The translations under genes were made by a program, and so were the position numbers. 64,000 nucleotides of DNA, taken from positions 124,001 through 188,000 of the forward strand of contig NZ_JAPFGA010000002.1 in assembly GCF_026241135.1 (NCBI RefSeq), given 5' to 3'. Source of the stretch: Galbibacter kalidii. Its GTDB lineage: Bacteria > Bacteroidota > Bacteroidia > Flavobacteriales > Flavobacteriaceae. This document shows positions 1 through 9,849 of this stretch, one piece after another (position 1 is the stretch's first letter; every line of letters starts with the position of its first letter). The notes beneath the pieces were generated by a model. It was not told the DNA's origin and did no database searches. It saw only the letters and a list, made by a program, of their open reading frames with translations.

Positions 1-347
1 TTTTTTAATATTCTTTCTGCTTCTGGCCTGCGTTCTACTCCTTTTAAGTATAAAGGGGATGCTTTTTCATCGTAACGGGTCCAGGCATCAAACATCGAAG
101 TAAAAATAAGTCCAAGGTACCTCGAAGTAATCGTGGGTCGGGGCTTAAATCGATCGGTATCCCTTGCGGTGCCTTCAAAAGCTATCTGCGCCCATTGATG
201 GGCCACATTGTCTTCGCCCCTTGGTTGCTCATCGGTTTTTAGCTGATTTTCAGCAATTTCTTTTTTGTTGTCTTGTCCTCTTTTACAATTTGTAAACGCT
301 ATCAGCAGTATAACGACAAATGACAATTGAATTAGTTTAGTTTTCAT
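1..347 (-). CDS. Lipoprotein, N-terminal part; vanadium-haloperoxidase/PAP2-like
   Basis: The frame is open from an ATG at 345-347 to the left edge (115 codons), so the gene is cut by the window. The first ~21 residues are a hydrophobic signal ending in FTNC, a lipobox-like site, so the product is probably an outer-membrane or periplasmic lipoprotein. The mature part contains AHQWAQIAFEGTARDTDRF followed by RPTITSRYLG and FDAWTRYDEKA. I recognise this pattern from flavobacterial proteins annotated as vanadium-dependent haloperoxidase/PAP2-related. The catalytic part lies outside the window, so function is unproven. The gene is divergent from the LytTR regulator. Confidence 0.6.
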   Translation of the reverse strand, partial: MKTKLIQLSFVVILLIAFTNCKRGQDNKKEIAENQLKTDEQPRGEDNVAHQWAQIAFEGTARDTDRFKPRPTITSRYLGLIFTSMFDAWTRYDEKASPLYLKGVERRPEAERILK

Positions 348-458
348 ATTAGTTAGTTTTAGTAAGTTCAATAATAAGCTTTTGAACCGCACGGGATTTA
401 TTTTTTACACAGATTACGTATATTGCTTTACGAAATACACCATATATTTGATAAACAG

Positions 459-1139
459 ATGAAATGCCTTATTGTAGATGACGATCCGTTGATGTGTGAC
501 TTGCTTGAGCATTTTTGCAGTAAGGTGGATGCCATTACCCATGTTATTACCACTACTTCGGGTTTTGAGTCGGTAAACCTTATCAATTCCTCTTCTTTTG
601 ATTTGATTCTACTCGATTTTAACCTTCCCGATATTAATGGGGAAGAGATTTTAAAAGCCATCGACCCTAAATCTGCGGTAGTAATGGTCACTTCTAATAA
701 AGATTTTGCTTCTCATTCTTATGAATATGACCAAATTGTAGATTTTCTGGTAAAACCGATAGATTTCCCCAGATTCTTCAGAGGGATTCAAAAAGCTCAG
801 GATTTTGTAAACAGGTATCGGGAAAAAGATAACAGGTTGTTTATAAAAGAAGGGAACAAACTGGTAAAAGTAGATTTGGAAAAGGTGCTGTTTTTTAAAT
901 CGGAAGCCAATTATATTTCCGTAGTATTCAAAGAAAAAAAGATCCTTACGCTGATGGCGTTGAAAGAACTGGAAGTGAAGTTGCCGGATTTTTTTCAACG
1001 TGTGCACCGCTCCTACATTGTCAACCTCAACAAAATTGAATCCATCGACAACAATGCCATAACAATTGGAAAAATGCACCTTCCTGTAAGCCAAAGCCAC
1101 GAAAAGGAGCTCTACCAAAAAATCAAGCTTTTAAATTAG
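459..1139 (+). CDS. LytTR-family response regulator
   Basis: A two-domain response regulator of 226 residues. The N-terminal receiver domain has the acidic pair in CLIVDDDP, the phospho-acceptor Asp in LILLDFNLPD and the conserved Lys in LVKPIDF. The C-terminal LytTR DNA-binding domain follows from about residue 130 (FIKEGNKLVKV, VLFFKSEANYISV, FFQRVHRSYIVNLNKIE). I chose the ATG at 459 over an upstream TTG at 423 because the receiver begins at once with MKCLIVDDD. LytTR regulators act with a histidine kinase. The nearest one starts beyond the restriction-modification island at 7163-9784, so the pair may have been split by that insertion; this is inference. Confidence 0.9.
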   Translation: MKCLIVDDDPLMCDLLEHFCSKVDAITHVITTTSGFESVNLINSSSFDLILLDFNLPDINGEEILKAIDPKSAVVMVTSNKDFASHSYEYDQIVDFLVKPIDFPRFFRGIQKAQDFVNRYREKDNRLFIKEGNKLVKVDLEKVLFFKSEANYISVVFKEKKILTLMALKELEVKLPDFFQRVHRSYIVNLNKIESIDNNAITIGKMHLPVSQSHEKELYQKIKLLN

Positions 1140-1239
1140 TTTGTTTTCATAAGATGTTCTCTGCAAGTTGAAAACCAAAAGAATTTGTCCTTACCTAGGC
1201 ATGAATAAAAGAATGTTGAAAACTTCTAATCAATATAAG

Positions 1240-1270
1240 TTGACTAATTACACAGAAACAATTACATTTG
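1240..1270 (+). promoter_or_regulatory. Promoter of the restriction-modification operon
   Basis: TTG at 1240-1242, a 20-base spacer and TACATTTG at 1263-1270 match the Bacteroidota vegetative promoter (-33 TTG, -7 TAnnTTTG). Transcription would begin near 1277, about 24 bases before the ATG of the XRE gene. The rest of 1140-1300 shows no gene I would defend. Confidence 0.6.
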
Positions 1271-1300
1271 ACCTAAACAGGGAAAGTCAACTATGGGAAA

Positions 1301-1600
1301 ATGACTATTGGACAAAAAATAAAAACCTTACGAGAAAATGCAGGAATGCTACAAAGAGAACTTGCATATAGACTAGAGGTTGGAGACGCATTTATCAGCA
1401 AGGTGGAACGAAATCAAAAAAACCTAAAAAAAGAACATTTAAAGACAATTAGCAGGTTGTTCAAAGTTCCATACTCTGAACTCGAAACCCTTTGGTTAGC
1501 CAATAAAATCTATGACATAATAAAAGATGAAAAACAAGCAATTGATGTTTTAAAAGTTGCCGAAGAACAAATAAAATATAAAACCCATAAAAATGATTAG
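1301..1600 (+). CDS. XRE-family regulator, probable R-M controller protein
   Basis: A 99-residue protein with an N-terminal helix-turn-helix (about residues 5-60: IGQKIKTLRENAGMLQREL, then LEVGDAFISKVERNQKN). This is the Cro/C1 (XRE) fold used by controller (C) proteins of type II restriction-modification systems. Its last 8 bases overlap the start of the adenine methylase gene, so the two are co-transcribed from the promoter at 1240-1270. In such systems the C protein delays expression of the nuclease until methylation is complete. That role is inferred from position. The C-terminal 40 residues are helical and charged and may serve dimerisation. Confidence 0.85.
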   Translation: MTIGQKIKTLRENAGMLQRELAYRLEVGDAFISKVERNQKNLKKEHLKTISRLFKVPYSELETLWLANKIYDIIKDEKQAIDVLKVAEEQIKYKTHKND

Positions 1601-3248
1601 TACGATTTCAAAACCAAAATATGAGATAGGTGACATCGTTCAGTCATTTGAAGAACAACTTGAACTGTTCTTTTCTAAAGAACTTGATAAAAGGGTTGAA
1701 AAACCTAAACCTAATGAAAACTTAGGACAAGTTTTTACCTCCCCTCTTCTTGCCAAATTTATGATTGGATTGCTTCAAGAGAACATTAATCCCAAAATAT
1801 CACTTCTTGACCCTTGTATTGGGCCTAACACCTTTTTTAAAGCTATTCCTCACAAAAAAGCAAATTGCTATCTAAAAGGAATTGAAATAGATGAAAACTT
1901 AGTTAATGAAGATACTAAGAGTTTTTATAATGAACCTAAAAGGACATTAGTTAACGGAAGTTTTTTTGATTTAAGCACTTCAGAAAAGTTTGACTTAATA
2001 ATTCAAAACCCCCCTTATGTAAGGCAAGAATTGTTATCAAAAGGCATAAACTCAAAGGGTGCAATTCAAAATACACTTTCAAATAACGTTTCAACTATCC
2101 CTTCACAATCTAACTTATACATCTATTTCCTATTAAAAGCTATTTTACACCTTAAAGAAAATGGGATTATGGTCGCTGTAATATATGACAGTTGGCTGTA
2201 CAGTAGTTTTGGTACATTTTTAAAGGAGTCTTTTATTAAATTGGGCTTTTTGGAAAACATATACCATTTTAAGAAAAGTGCTTTTGAAAATATTGAGGTT
2301 GGGGCTACAGTTATTAAGTTTCATAAAACTAAAAATACAAGAAAATCGGTTTCATACTACTCGCTTAACAACCTAAATGATATAAAATCGTATGGCAGTT
2401 TATCTCTTAAATCCCAAAACTTCAAACAAAAAGAACTATTAACCCACTCTTTTAATAATGGCAGCATTGTTAATTATAAATCATCTTTTTTCAAAAAAAT
2501 CAAATCGATAGTATCCCAACCCATTCAGCGAGGAACTTCTGCTATAATCAATAAATATTTTATTTTCAACAATAAAAAGTTCCCTGAACTGAAACCGATA
2601 ATTAAAGATGTATACCAAATAAAAACTTATTCCACTTCTATAGGGAATGCTTATATTTTAGCTTTAAACGGTTCTATTTCGAAATCAACTAAAGAATATA
2701 TTAGCTCAATCAAGAATGAGATTATCAACACCCCTTCAGACAAGTACAAGGCCGTTAAAAAGAACATCCATTTAAACAAAAATTGGTATGGTATAAAAAT
2801 AAAAAACTGTGGCAATTTTATTTTCAATTACTACTTGAGAAATAACATTGACTTTATATATAACCGGGATAGGGTTTTGTCATCAGACAATTTTTACTCG
2901 ATTAACATCAATGAATCCCCATTGGCTCATTTGGCAATTTTAAATTCCACATTTACAAAGCTGTCTATTTTAAATAATTCTAGGAGTCAAGGAAATGGGT
3001 TGAGAAAAATACAGCTTTATGAATTTAATGAAATTAAAGTTGTTGACGTCAATAAAATTTCAAACCAATCACTAAAGAGGCTTGAAAAATTAGGTGAAAC
3101 TTTGGCAAATGAAAACAGATATGACGATAACCAAAACGAGATAATAAGAAAAATAGACGCAGTTTTATTAAAGGAATATAACGAATACAACAATACTTCT
3201 ATCGAACTAGAGGTAATAGAAAGTGAACTAAAAGAATACATCAATTAA
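1593..3248 (+). CDS. N6-adenine DNA methyltransferase
   Basis: A 551-residue class I SAM-dependent methylase. NLGQVFTSPLLAKFM precedes the SAM-binding motif LLDPCIGPNTFF (near residue 72). The catalytic motif IV is NPPY (near residue 140), diagnostic of amino-methylases acting on adenine in DNA. A C-terminal region with LAILNSTFTKLSI and GLRKIQLYEFNEIKV resembles target-recognition regions of Eco57I-type enzymes. The gene overlaps the XRE gene by 8 bases and ends 1 base before the next start, so it is the second gene of a four-gene operon. It should protect host DNA at the site cut by the neighbouring fusion enzyme. Confidence 0.85.
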   Translation: MISTISKPKYEIGDIVQSFEEQLELFFSKELDKRVEKPKPNENLGQVFTSPLLAKFMIGLLQENINPKISLLDPCIGPNTFFKAIPHKKANCYLKGIEIDENLVNEDTKSFYNEPKRTLVNGSFFDLSTSEKFDLIIQNPPYVRQELLSKGINSKGAIQNTLSNNVSTIPSQSNLYIYFLLKAILHLKENGIMVAVIYDSWLYSSFGTFLKESFIKLGFLENIYHFKKSAFENIEVGATVIKFHKTKNTRKSVSYYSLNNLNDIKSYGSLSLKSQNFKQKELLTHSFNNGSIVNYKSSFFKKIKSIVSQPIQRGTSAIINKYFIFNNKKFPELKPIIKDVYQIKTYSTSIGNAYILALNGSISKSTKEYISSIKNEIINTPSDKYKAVKKNIHLNKNWYGIKIKNCGNFIFNYYLRNNIDFIYNRDRVLSSDNFYSININESPLAHLAILNSTFTKLSILNNSRSQGNGLRKIQLYEFNEIKVVDVNKISNQSLKRLEKLGETLANENRYDDNQNEIIRKIDAVLLKEYNEYNNTSIELEVIESELKEYIN

Positions 3249-3249
3249 T

Positions 3250-6000
3250 ATGATAAATCTATGGTATAACTCTGATGAAGTAACAGGTTTTCATCCAGTT
3301 GTAGAAAATGCAATAAATAATGCTATATCAAATTGTGGGTATGACACTTTATTAGAGTTAGAACACCATCCATCAATCCCAAATAGTACGATAATTCCTG
3401 ATTTTGCTATCAAACTAAAATCTTCAAACCGATATATCTTTGTTATTGAAGTAAAAAAAACATCTCGTGATGTAACCTCTCAAAGATTTCAAAATCAGTC
3501 TCGGTCATATGTATCTGATTTTTCCCCATATTGGGAACCAGGTTATCCAAAATACTTTTGCTTAACAAATATTGAAGAGTTAATTCTTTTTGCCGATAGG
3601 CAAGGTCCAATATCAACTTGCATATTAAAAGGAAATCCAAAATCTCATACTCGATTTAATCCGCAGACTCGTGATGCTACTCAAACTAGCTTAGAGTTTC
3701 AAGCTACTTTTGAACAAATATTACCTTTAATTGTTAACCGAACACAACCTGATTGGGATAACAATTGGCAACCAATCATAGATACATTCTATCAAAATTA
3801 CCAAAGTGTAAGTAGTAGTCTTGGTTATAATAAAGAGCTATCTGATGAATTATCCCTATATGAGTTTTTTAGACTTTTGGCATTTACTTATTTAAAAGAT
3901 TATTACAATCAAACCAATAACTCTAATCAGAGTTATTTTAGAAGTTTCCCTTCACAGAGTGACAGCCTACAATCCTTTACTAATAGACTTTCAAACAATT
4001 ATACCAGAGTTCTACAACTAGATTTCAATCAAGTTTTCTCAAATCACCCAAATTCTACAGATAGAATTTTTCCTGAAAATTTTAATGTATCAATTATTCA
4101 ATACTTTAAAAACACGATTCTGGCATTGAATAATTATGGTTCTCAAGCGGTATCTGACAACCCTTTGCCTGAATATATTTTCAATCTGTTGACTTCAAAA
4201 GTCTATGACAAAGAAATCCTTCATAAAAAGGGAAAAATTATGTCAGACACAGAACTATCTATATTATTATCTACAGTTACAATTGACAATCCTAATGCAT
4301 CAGTTTTAGACCCTTGCTCAGGTGATGGTGCTTTGTTAGATGCAGCATATGATTATCTCAATATTCTAAATCTAACCAATGGCAACACCCTAACACATAA
4401 TCAACTATTAAATCAAATTAACGGTATTGAAATTGACCCATTTTTAGCACAGTTAGCAACGTTTAGGTTAGTTTCAAAAAACCTTTCAGGTGTTGATAAT
4501 ACAACAAATGCAAATATTATTGCAGGTAGTACATTCAGAAATTCCAATAATTCTGGATATGATGTCGTTTTGATGAATCCTCCTTTTTTAAGAAATGATA
4601 ACCCAGATGCACCAATTACAAGTGCTGACAAAACATTGATGAATAATGCTATTACAAGTTGTGGTCAAACAAATTTCGTAACTCTTGCATCACAGCCAAA
4701 TCTATATTTCTACTTTGTTAATTATGTCTGGCATTATTTAAACAATCAAGGAAAAGCTGGTATTATTTTAATGGCTAAATTTCTAAATAATGAAGAGGGA
4801 GAACACTTAAAACAGTTTATTTTAGATAAAGTTGATGCAATTATTTTATATCCAAGAAACTTCTTTGAAGATTTCAAAGTAACAACTGTAATTACTGTGT
4901 TAAATAAACAACCATCTAATGAGATTAAGTTTTTACGTATAATAGATTCTGATTTATTATCTAGACCTAATGACATAAAGTCTATTCTAAACTCAACTAC
5001 AACGACTACAATCACATCAGATTATACTTTAAAAATTACAGATAGAAACATAAATGCTTCTGACAATTGGAAAATGCATTTCAATGACCCAGAAGATAAA
5101 TTTGCTGCCTTAGACACCCTTCAATTTTTAGAACCACTAGGTGATTTCTTTACCAACAAAAGACGAGGTGGTGCCGAAAACAGTGGCGGTTCAAAAATTA
5201 TTTTTCCCGACTTTACAAAATCACCATATTTAGGTATTTCAAATTCAAATAAAGGCTTTGGTATTAAAAATAGTAGAGGTTCAAGAAGTTTAATTTTAGA
5301 ACAAGCTGATTTAGAACAAGAACTAGCGATTCATTTTCCAAATCGATATGATGACTCATCGGTTAATGGACTAGGAACAACTTATCAATCTGATACTTCT
5401 CTTAATTCAGTTTTTACGGCAAATAATACAAATGATTCTGCTAAGTGGAAAAGGATTGTAAATGCTGCTTATAGAAACAAAGTCAATTTCGATATTTTAA
5501 TACCAAGAGCTGAAAGAACCAAACACAGTTGTTATTTTAATCCTTTTACATCTCCTGTAGTATTAACCACAAACTTTTTTTACCTATCAAGTTTTGTAAA
5601 CGGAAACACTAATTCATCTATTACTGAAGGAAGTCAAATTAAATTTATTACTGCTTATTTAAACTCTTGTTTTGGACAAATACAATTTGAGATACATTCA
5701 AACAATCAAGAGGGTTTAAGAAAACTTGAGGGATTTCATATTGATGAATTAAAAGTTCCTGACGTAAAACAACTAACAAGAAATGAAATAGATTCAGTTA
5801 TTACTGCATTTGAAAATCTTAACTCTCAAAAAACAACAGTAAGTGGAGACGAAGGGATTACTACACCAAGAAGGCAACTCGATATAGAAATCGCAAACAT
5901 AATTTTTAATAGGAATAGCTTAGGGTTTCCCAATGCTAATCAATTAACTGATTTTTTTGAGCTCTTTTTAGCTGATTTAGTTGAAGACAGAAGATTATGA
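3250..6000 (+). CDS. Nuclease-methyltransferase fusion (type IIG-like restriction enzyme)
   Basis: A 916-residue protein. Near the N-terminus PDFAI and FVIEVKK supply Asp51, Glu67 and Lys69 of a PD-(D/E)xK nuclease core. A SAM-binding motif LDPCSGDGALLD follows near residue 352, then GIEIDPFLAQLA and the catalytic motif NPPF near residue 442. A C-terminal part with LNSCFGQIQFE and GLRKLEGFHIDELKVPD looks like a target-recognition domain. One chain therefore carries both cleavage and adenine methylation, as in Eco57I-like type IIG enzymes. It is the only gene in the island with a visible nuclease domain, so it is the likely restriction component. Its last 4 bases overlap the cytosine methylase gene (ATGA). 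Confidence 0.8.
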   Translation: MINLWYNSDEVTGFHPVVENAINNAISNCGYDTLLELEHHPSIPNSTIIPDFAIKLKSSNRYIFVIEVKKTSRDVTSQRFQNQSRSYVSDFSPYWEPGYPKYFCLTNIEELILFADRQGPISTCILKGNPKSHTRFNPQTRDATQTSLEFQATFEQILPLIVNRTQPDWDNNWQPIIDTFYQNYQSVSSSLGYNKELSDELSLYEFFRLLAFTYLKDYYNQTNNSNQSYFRSFPSQSDSLQSFTNRLSNNYTRVLQLDFNQVFSNHPNSTDRIFPENFNVSIIQYFKNTILALNNYGSQAVSDNPLPEYIFNLLTSKVYDKEILHKKGKIMSDTELSILLSTVTIDNPNASVLDPCSGDGALLDAAYDYLNILNLTNGNTLTHNQLLNQINGIEIDPFLAQLATFRLVSKNLSGVDNTTNANIIAGSTFRNSNNSGYDVVLMNPPFLRNDNPDAPITSADKTLMNNAITSCGQTNFVTLASQPNLYFYFVNYVWHYLNNQGKAGIILMAKFLNNEEGEHLKQFILDKVDAIILYPRNFFEDFKVTTVITVLNKQPSNEIKFLRIIDSDLLSRPNDIKSILNSTTTTTITSDYTLKITDRNINASDNWKMHFNDPEDKFAALDTLQFLEPLGDFFTNKRRGGAENSGGSKIIFPDFTKSPYLGISNSNKGFGIKNSRGSRSLILEQADLEQELAIHFPNRYDDSSVNGLGTTYQSDTSLNSVFTANNTNDSAKWKRIVNAAYRNKVNFDILIPRAERTKHSCYFNPFTSPVVLTTNFFYLSSFVNGNTNSSITEGSQIKFITAYLNSCFGQIQFEIHSNNQEGLRKLEGFHIDELKVPDVKQLTRNEIDSVITAFENLNSQKTTVSGDEGITTPRRQLDIEIANIIFNRNSLGFPNANQLTDFFELFLADLVEDRRL

Positions 6001-7166
6001 AAAAAAACAACACAAAGGTCATCGGATTATTTTCTGGCTGTGGAGGTCTTGATTTAGGCTTTAAGCAAGCTGGTTATGACTTAATATGGGCAAATGATAT
6101 TTTAAAAGATGCGTGTGAAACGTATAAATTAAATATTGGTGACCACATTATTAATGAAGACATTACTAAAGTCGATTTAAATTCCATTCCTAAGGCAGAT
6201 ATTATAATTGGCGGTCCTCCTTGCCAAGGTTTTTCCGGCATAGGTAAAAGAGACCCAAATGACAATAGATCAGCATTAGTTTATTCCTATTTAGATGTGG
6301 TAAATAAAATTGAGCCTAAAGTTTTCCTTTTTGAAAATGTAACAGGAATAAAATCTTCAAAGGCGGCTGACGGGTCTAAAGTAATTGACAATCTTAAAGA
6401 AGCCTTTGAAGCTATTGGTTATCATATAAACATTCATACCCTTAATGCTGCGGATTATGGTGTGCCTCAGAAACGAAAAAGGGTATTTATCATTGGTAAT
6501 AAATTTGGAGTTGATATAACTGCTCCCAGTCAAACTCATTATGAGAACGAATCAAATAAAAAGAAATGGATTTCATCGTATGAAGCAATTTCTGATTTGG
6601 AATCACCAACTGACGACGGTATCGTGAAATACAGGAATTCTCCAATGTGTGATTATCAAAAATTAATGCGTAAAAATAGCGATAACACAACTTTACAAAT
6701 AACACCATATTCAAGCCCGACTGACAAAGAAATTATAAAACATGTTAAACCAGGTGGCAATTATATGGATGTTCCAGATGAAGTTTCAACCAAACGAATA
6801 ATGTATTTTAAAAGCACTGGAGGTAGAACAACCACATATGGAAGACTTGATCCCAAAAAACCTAACTACACATTAAACACACATTTCAACAGACCGAATA
6901 TTGGATGTAATATACACTATGAAGAGGACAGAATGATAACAATTAGAGAAGGTTTGAGATTCCAGTCTTTTCCAGATGATTTTCATTTAATTTCTAAAAC
7001 GAAAAGAAATTATTATGTTCAAGTTGGAAACGCTGTTCCCCCATTATTATCAAAAGCTTGGGCGGAACATTTATTTGAATATTTAATTGAAAAGCCCAAT
7101 ACTAAAACCGCACACTTAGTGATAAGTAGAACGGAAAAAGTACGAACGCACATTAGCTCAATTTAA
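5997..7166 (+). CDS. C5-cytosine DNA methyltransferase
   Basis: A 389-residue 5-methylcytosine methylase with its motifs in order: motif I LFSGCGGLDLGF (residues 11-22), motif IV GGPPCQGFSG with the catalytic Cys near residue 75, motif VI FENV near 113, motif VIII VPQKRKRVFIIG and motif X VQVGNAVPPLL. Start overlaps the fusion gene by 4 bases, so it closes the operon. A cytosine methylase beside adenine methylases suggests a non-palindromic recognition site with a different base modified on each strand; this is inference. Its stop overlaps the stop of the convergent histidine kinase gene, an unusually tight right boundary for an island. Confidence 0.9.
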   Translation: MKKNNTKVIGLFSGCGGLDLGFKQAGYDLIWANDILKDACETYKLNIGDHIINEDITKVDLNSIPKADIIIGGPPCQGFSGIGKRDPNDNRSALVYSYLDVVNKIEPKVFLFENVTGIKSSKAADGSKVIDNLKEAFEAIGYHINIHTLNAADYGVPQKRKRVFIIGNKFGVDITAPSQTHYENESNKKKWISSYEAISDLESPTDDGIVKYRNSPMCDYQKLMRKNSDNTTLQITPYSSPTDKEIIKHVKPGGNYMDVPDEVSTKRIMYFKSTGGRTTTYGRLDPKKPNYTLNTHFNRPNIGCNIHYEEDRMITIREGLRFQSFPDDFHLISKTKRNYYVQVGNAVPPLLSKAWAEHLFEYLIEKPNTKTAHLVISRTEKVRTHISSI

Positions 7167-9784
7167 ATTAACGTCCGCTCCACCCTAAAACAACACATAT
7201 AAAAGGCAAAGGCATTATTTATCTTTTCTAAATCCTCTTTTTTTAGTGCCATTATTTGCTGCGGAAAAAGGGCTGAAAGTTCATCGAGTTTTAAATTATT
7301 GATATGTACAATCAATTTATGCTGAATGGATTCCCATTCTTTTTGATTGGCATCAGCAACCGCTTTGTCTATCCTGTCTAAATAGGTTTCAAACTCCTTA
7401 TGCAACAAGTCCAGCACTTTTTTTATTTTTTGCGCCTCTTCATCATAATTTGAATAGATATTGGAAAAATCCGGAGCAGTCCATTCCCGGCTTCCCAAAA
7501 GAGTGTAAACAGCATCTTTTAACTCCTCTACCCGAAAGGGTTTTTGAAAATGCCATATTTTTCTTTGTAATTTCTCAGGCTCCAACGCCGATGTAATAAT
7601 TACCGGACAAGTAATTTTCTTTTCTTTTATGAGTTGCTGCAAAACAGGATAAAACTTTTCCTGCCCCAACAACAAATCGCTTATCACCAAATCGGGTTTG
7701 TTTGCTTCAAGATAGTTGACGGCAGTTTCAGGGTTGTTCAGTTGTGTTATATCAATAGCGTCATCGGCAAGGACATGTTTAATCAATTCCGTAGTAGAAA
7801 TATCATCCTCTATATGAAGTACCTTGTAATTTTTGGAAAGCGTTGGTAGCAGAGGGGCTTGTCTGTCCTTATTATTTGTTACATCTTCTGCAGTGGTCGG
7901 CAGCACGGGGAGGGTCACACAAAATTCAGAACCTACTTCTTTTTCAGAAGTTGCTTTCAACGTCCCTCCAAACAAACCGGTGAGTTGTTTCACTATCGAC
8001 AAACCGAGTCCATAGCCTCCATACCGGCCCGACAAGCCTTCCCCTTCCTGAAAAAACCGGTCGTTTATTTTACTCAGGTTTTCGGCTTTTATGCCTATGC
8101 CGGTGTCTGTCACTTTTATTGTAAGCTTGTCTTCTTGACTGATGTGGGCTTGCAATTTAATGGTTCCTTCATAGGTAAACTTAATGGCATTGACTATCAG
8201 GTTGATGACAATTTGTGACAGCCGCAAGGGGTCGGTTTGGTAGGTTTGTTCCTCAAGTTTTTTATCTATGTCTATTGTAAACTTTAATCCTTTTTGTAGT
8301 GCATCATATTGATAACTCGAATGGATCTCTTTTAAAAGTGCTGCAATATTTGTTGTTTTGTATTCAATTTTTAATGCCCCCTCTACCAGTTTTTTATGAT
8401 CGAGCACATCGTACACCAATCCGGCTAAATTATTGGCGCTCCTCTCGAGGGAATTAATAATAGGTCCTTGATCTTCTGAAGGTGAATTTTTATACAACAA
8501 CTGAATCAACCCCTGAATAGCATTAAGTGGAGTGCGCATTTCGTGGCTCATGTTCTGTAAAAATTCATCCCGTTGTGCCTTGGCTTGTTTTTCTTTTTCG
8601 AGTGATGTGTTCAGCTTTTCAACATTTTGGTCTATTTTAGCTTTCATTTTGGTAAAAGCTTTGGCCAAAACACCTATTTCATCTTTTCTGTTGGTTGGAA
8701 GGTTTATCGTTGTTGTTTTTCCTTTGTCATAATTACTGATTGCGTTGGTGACCTGGTTGATTTTTTTGGAGAAAAAATTGACAAAAAACCAGGAGATCAA
8801 AATAGAAAGCAAGCACACCCAAACCAAGGTCTGTATGCTGTTTTTTCCAACTGCTCGCGCACTTTGCAGCAACACACTTTCCTCGATTAAGGATATAAAA
8901 TAGATCTTTCTTTTCTTGTTAAAATAGCCTAATTCCCTTGTGTAGCTAAGATAATGATCGTTTATTGTTTTTGGGCTACCGGCTTCTTCGCCTGTAACCG
9001 GCAAGATCGATTCCTGGTCGATATTAAAATCCGCATAAAAATTATAATTGCTCTTTTTCTGAAGGGCAAATGTCTTTTGTTCTTCCGGTGCGTACAAATA
9101 TTGACCTTCTGCGTCTATTAAATAAAGTTGGGGTTCTGGTTCTAAGCCTGAAATCTGGCCTAATGTATTGTACAAGTCCCTTAAATCTACATTTATAATA
9201 ACAATCCCCTTTATCTGCCCATTATTGAAAATAGGGCTGGCCGCCCTTAGAGTTGGTATGTGGGGTTCACTAATTACCCCATATTCTTCATTTAAATTTA
9301 TCTTTGAAAAATAAAGCTCGTCTGCTTTGATATGAACTGCTTCTTTAAAATAATCCCGATCCCCTTTTTCCTGAAGATCATCTGATTTAACGATCTTACC
9401 TTCCTCTTTATCGAAACGAATAATTTCCTTTCCGTTATTCTCAACCCCTATATAACGTATCTGGAAATAAGATTTTTTATTTTTAAGTATCGTATAAAAA
9501 AGTTGATCTATGTCTTGCGTTGCTTCTTTATCTGAATTGGCAACATAATTTTGAAGTGTCGGACTTGAAGCAATTACGGCAATATCGTTAGAAACCTCTC
9601 CCAATAGGGCATAAAAAGACTGCTCTGCCAGTTGTGAGACATAGGTAATACGCTTTTTGGAATATTCTGTAATTACCTTAGAAGACTTTTCGAACACCAA
9701 ATACCCGGATAAAAGTATGGCAAAAATTATAAGTCCCGTAAAGAACAAGGCTGCCCGGGTAACTATGGAATGTCGAAATTTCAT
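7163..9784 (-). CDS. Hybrid sensor histidine kinase with Cache-like sensor
   Basis: An 873-residue membrane kinase. Transmembrane segments near residues 11-30 and 320-338 bracket a ~290-residue periplasmic sensor with a Cache-like look (YFQIRYIGVENNGKEIIRFD; RAASPIFNNGQIKGIVIINV). A HAMP linker is followed by the phospho-acceptor box FLQNMSHEMRTPLNAIQG (His near 413), ATP-binding motifs (NLIVNAIKF, DTGIGI, GGYGLGLSIV) and a receiver domain (VLHIEDD; LVISDLLLG, Asp near 703). The last ~90 residues contain IQHKLIVHINNLKLDEL, possibly a degenerate phosphotransfer domain. Likely partner of the LytTR regulator at 459-1139. Its stop overlaps that of the cytosine methylase. Confidence 0.88.
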   Translation of the reverse strand: MKFRHSIVTRAALFFTGLIIFAILLSGYLVFEKSSKVITEYSKKRITYVSQLAEQSFYALLGEVSNDIAVIASSPTLQNYVANSDKEATQDIDQLFYTILKNKKSYFQIRYIGVENNGKEIIRFDKEEGKIVKSDDLQEKGDRDYFKEAVHIKADELYFSKINLNEEYGVISEPHIPTLRAASPIFNNGQIKGIVIINVDLRDLYNTLGQISGLEPEPQLYLIDAEGQYLYAPEEQKTFALQKKSNYNFYADFNIDQESILPVTGEEAGSPKTINDHYLSYTRELGYFNKKRKIYFISLIEESVLLQSARAVGKNSIQTLVWVCLLSILISWFFVNFFSKKINQVTNAISNYDKGKTTTINLPTNRKDEIGVLAKAFTKMKAKIDQNVEKLNTSLEKEKQAKAQRDEFLQNMSHEMRTPLNAIQGLIQLLYKNSPSEDQGPIINSLERSANNLAGLVYDVLDHKKLVEGALKIEYKTTNIAALLKEIHSSYQYDALQKGLKFTIDIDKKLEEQTYQTDPLRLSQIVINLIVNAIKFTYEGTIKLQAHISQEDKLTIKVTDTGIGIKAENLSKINDRFFQEGEGLSGRYGGYGLGLSIVKQLTGLFGGTLKATSEKEVGSEFCVTLPVLPTTAEDVTNNKDRQAPLLPTLSKNYKVLHIEDDISTTELIKHVLADDAIDITQLNNPETAVNYLEANKPDLVISDLLLGQEKFYPVLQQLIKEKKITCPVIITSALEPEKLQRKIWHFQKPFRVEELKDAVYTLLGSREWTAPDFSNIYSNYDEEAQKIKKVLDLLHKEFETYLDRIDKAVADANQKEWESIQHKLIVHINNLKLDELSALFPQQIMALKKEDLEKINNAFAFYMCCFRVERTLI

Positions 9785-9849
9785 TTCGTCTGATTGGTGT
9801 GTGGAAACGAAATTAGGTTTTATTTAAGTTGAATGCAAACAATAGAAAG

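Noticed and set aside
1168-1371. 67-residue open frame before the XRE gene
   Set aside because: It overlaps the promoter and the start of the XRE gene in another frame and resembles no protein.
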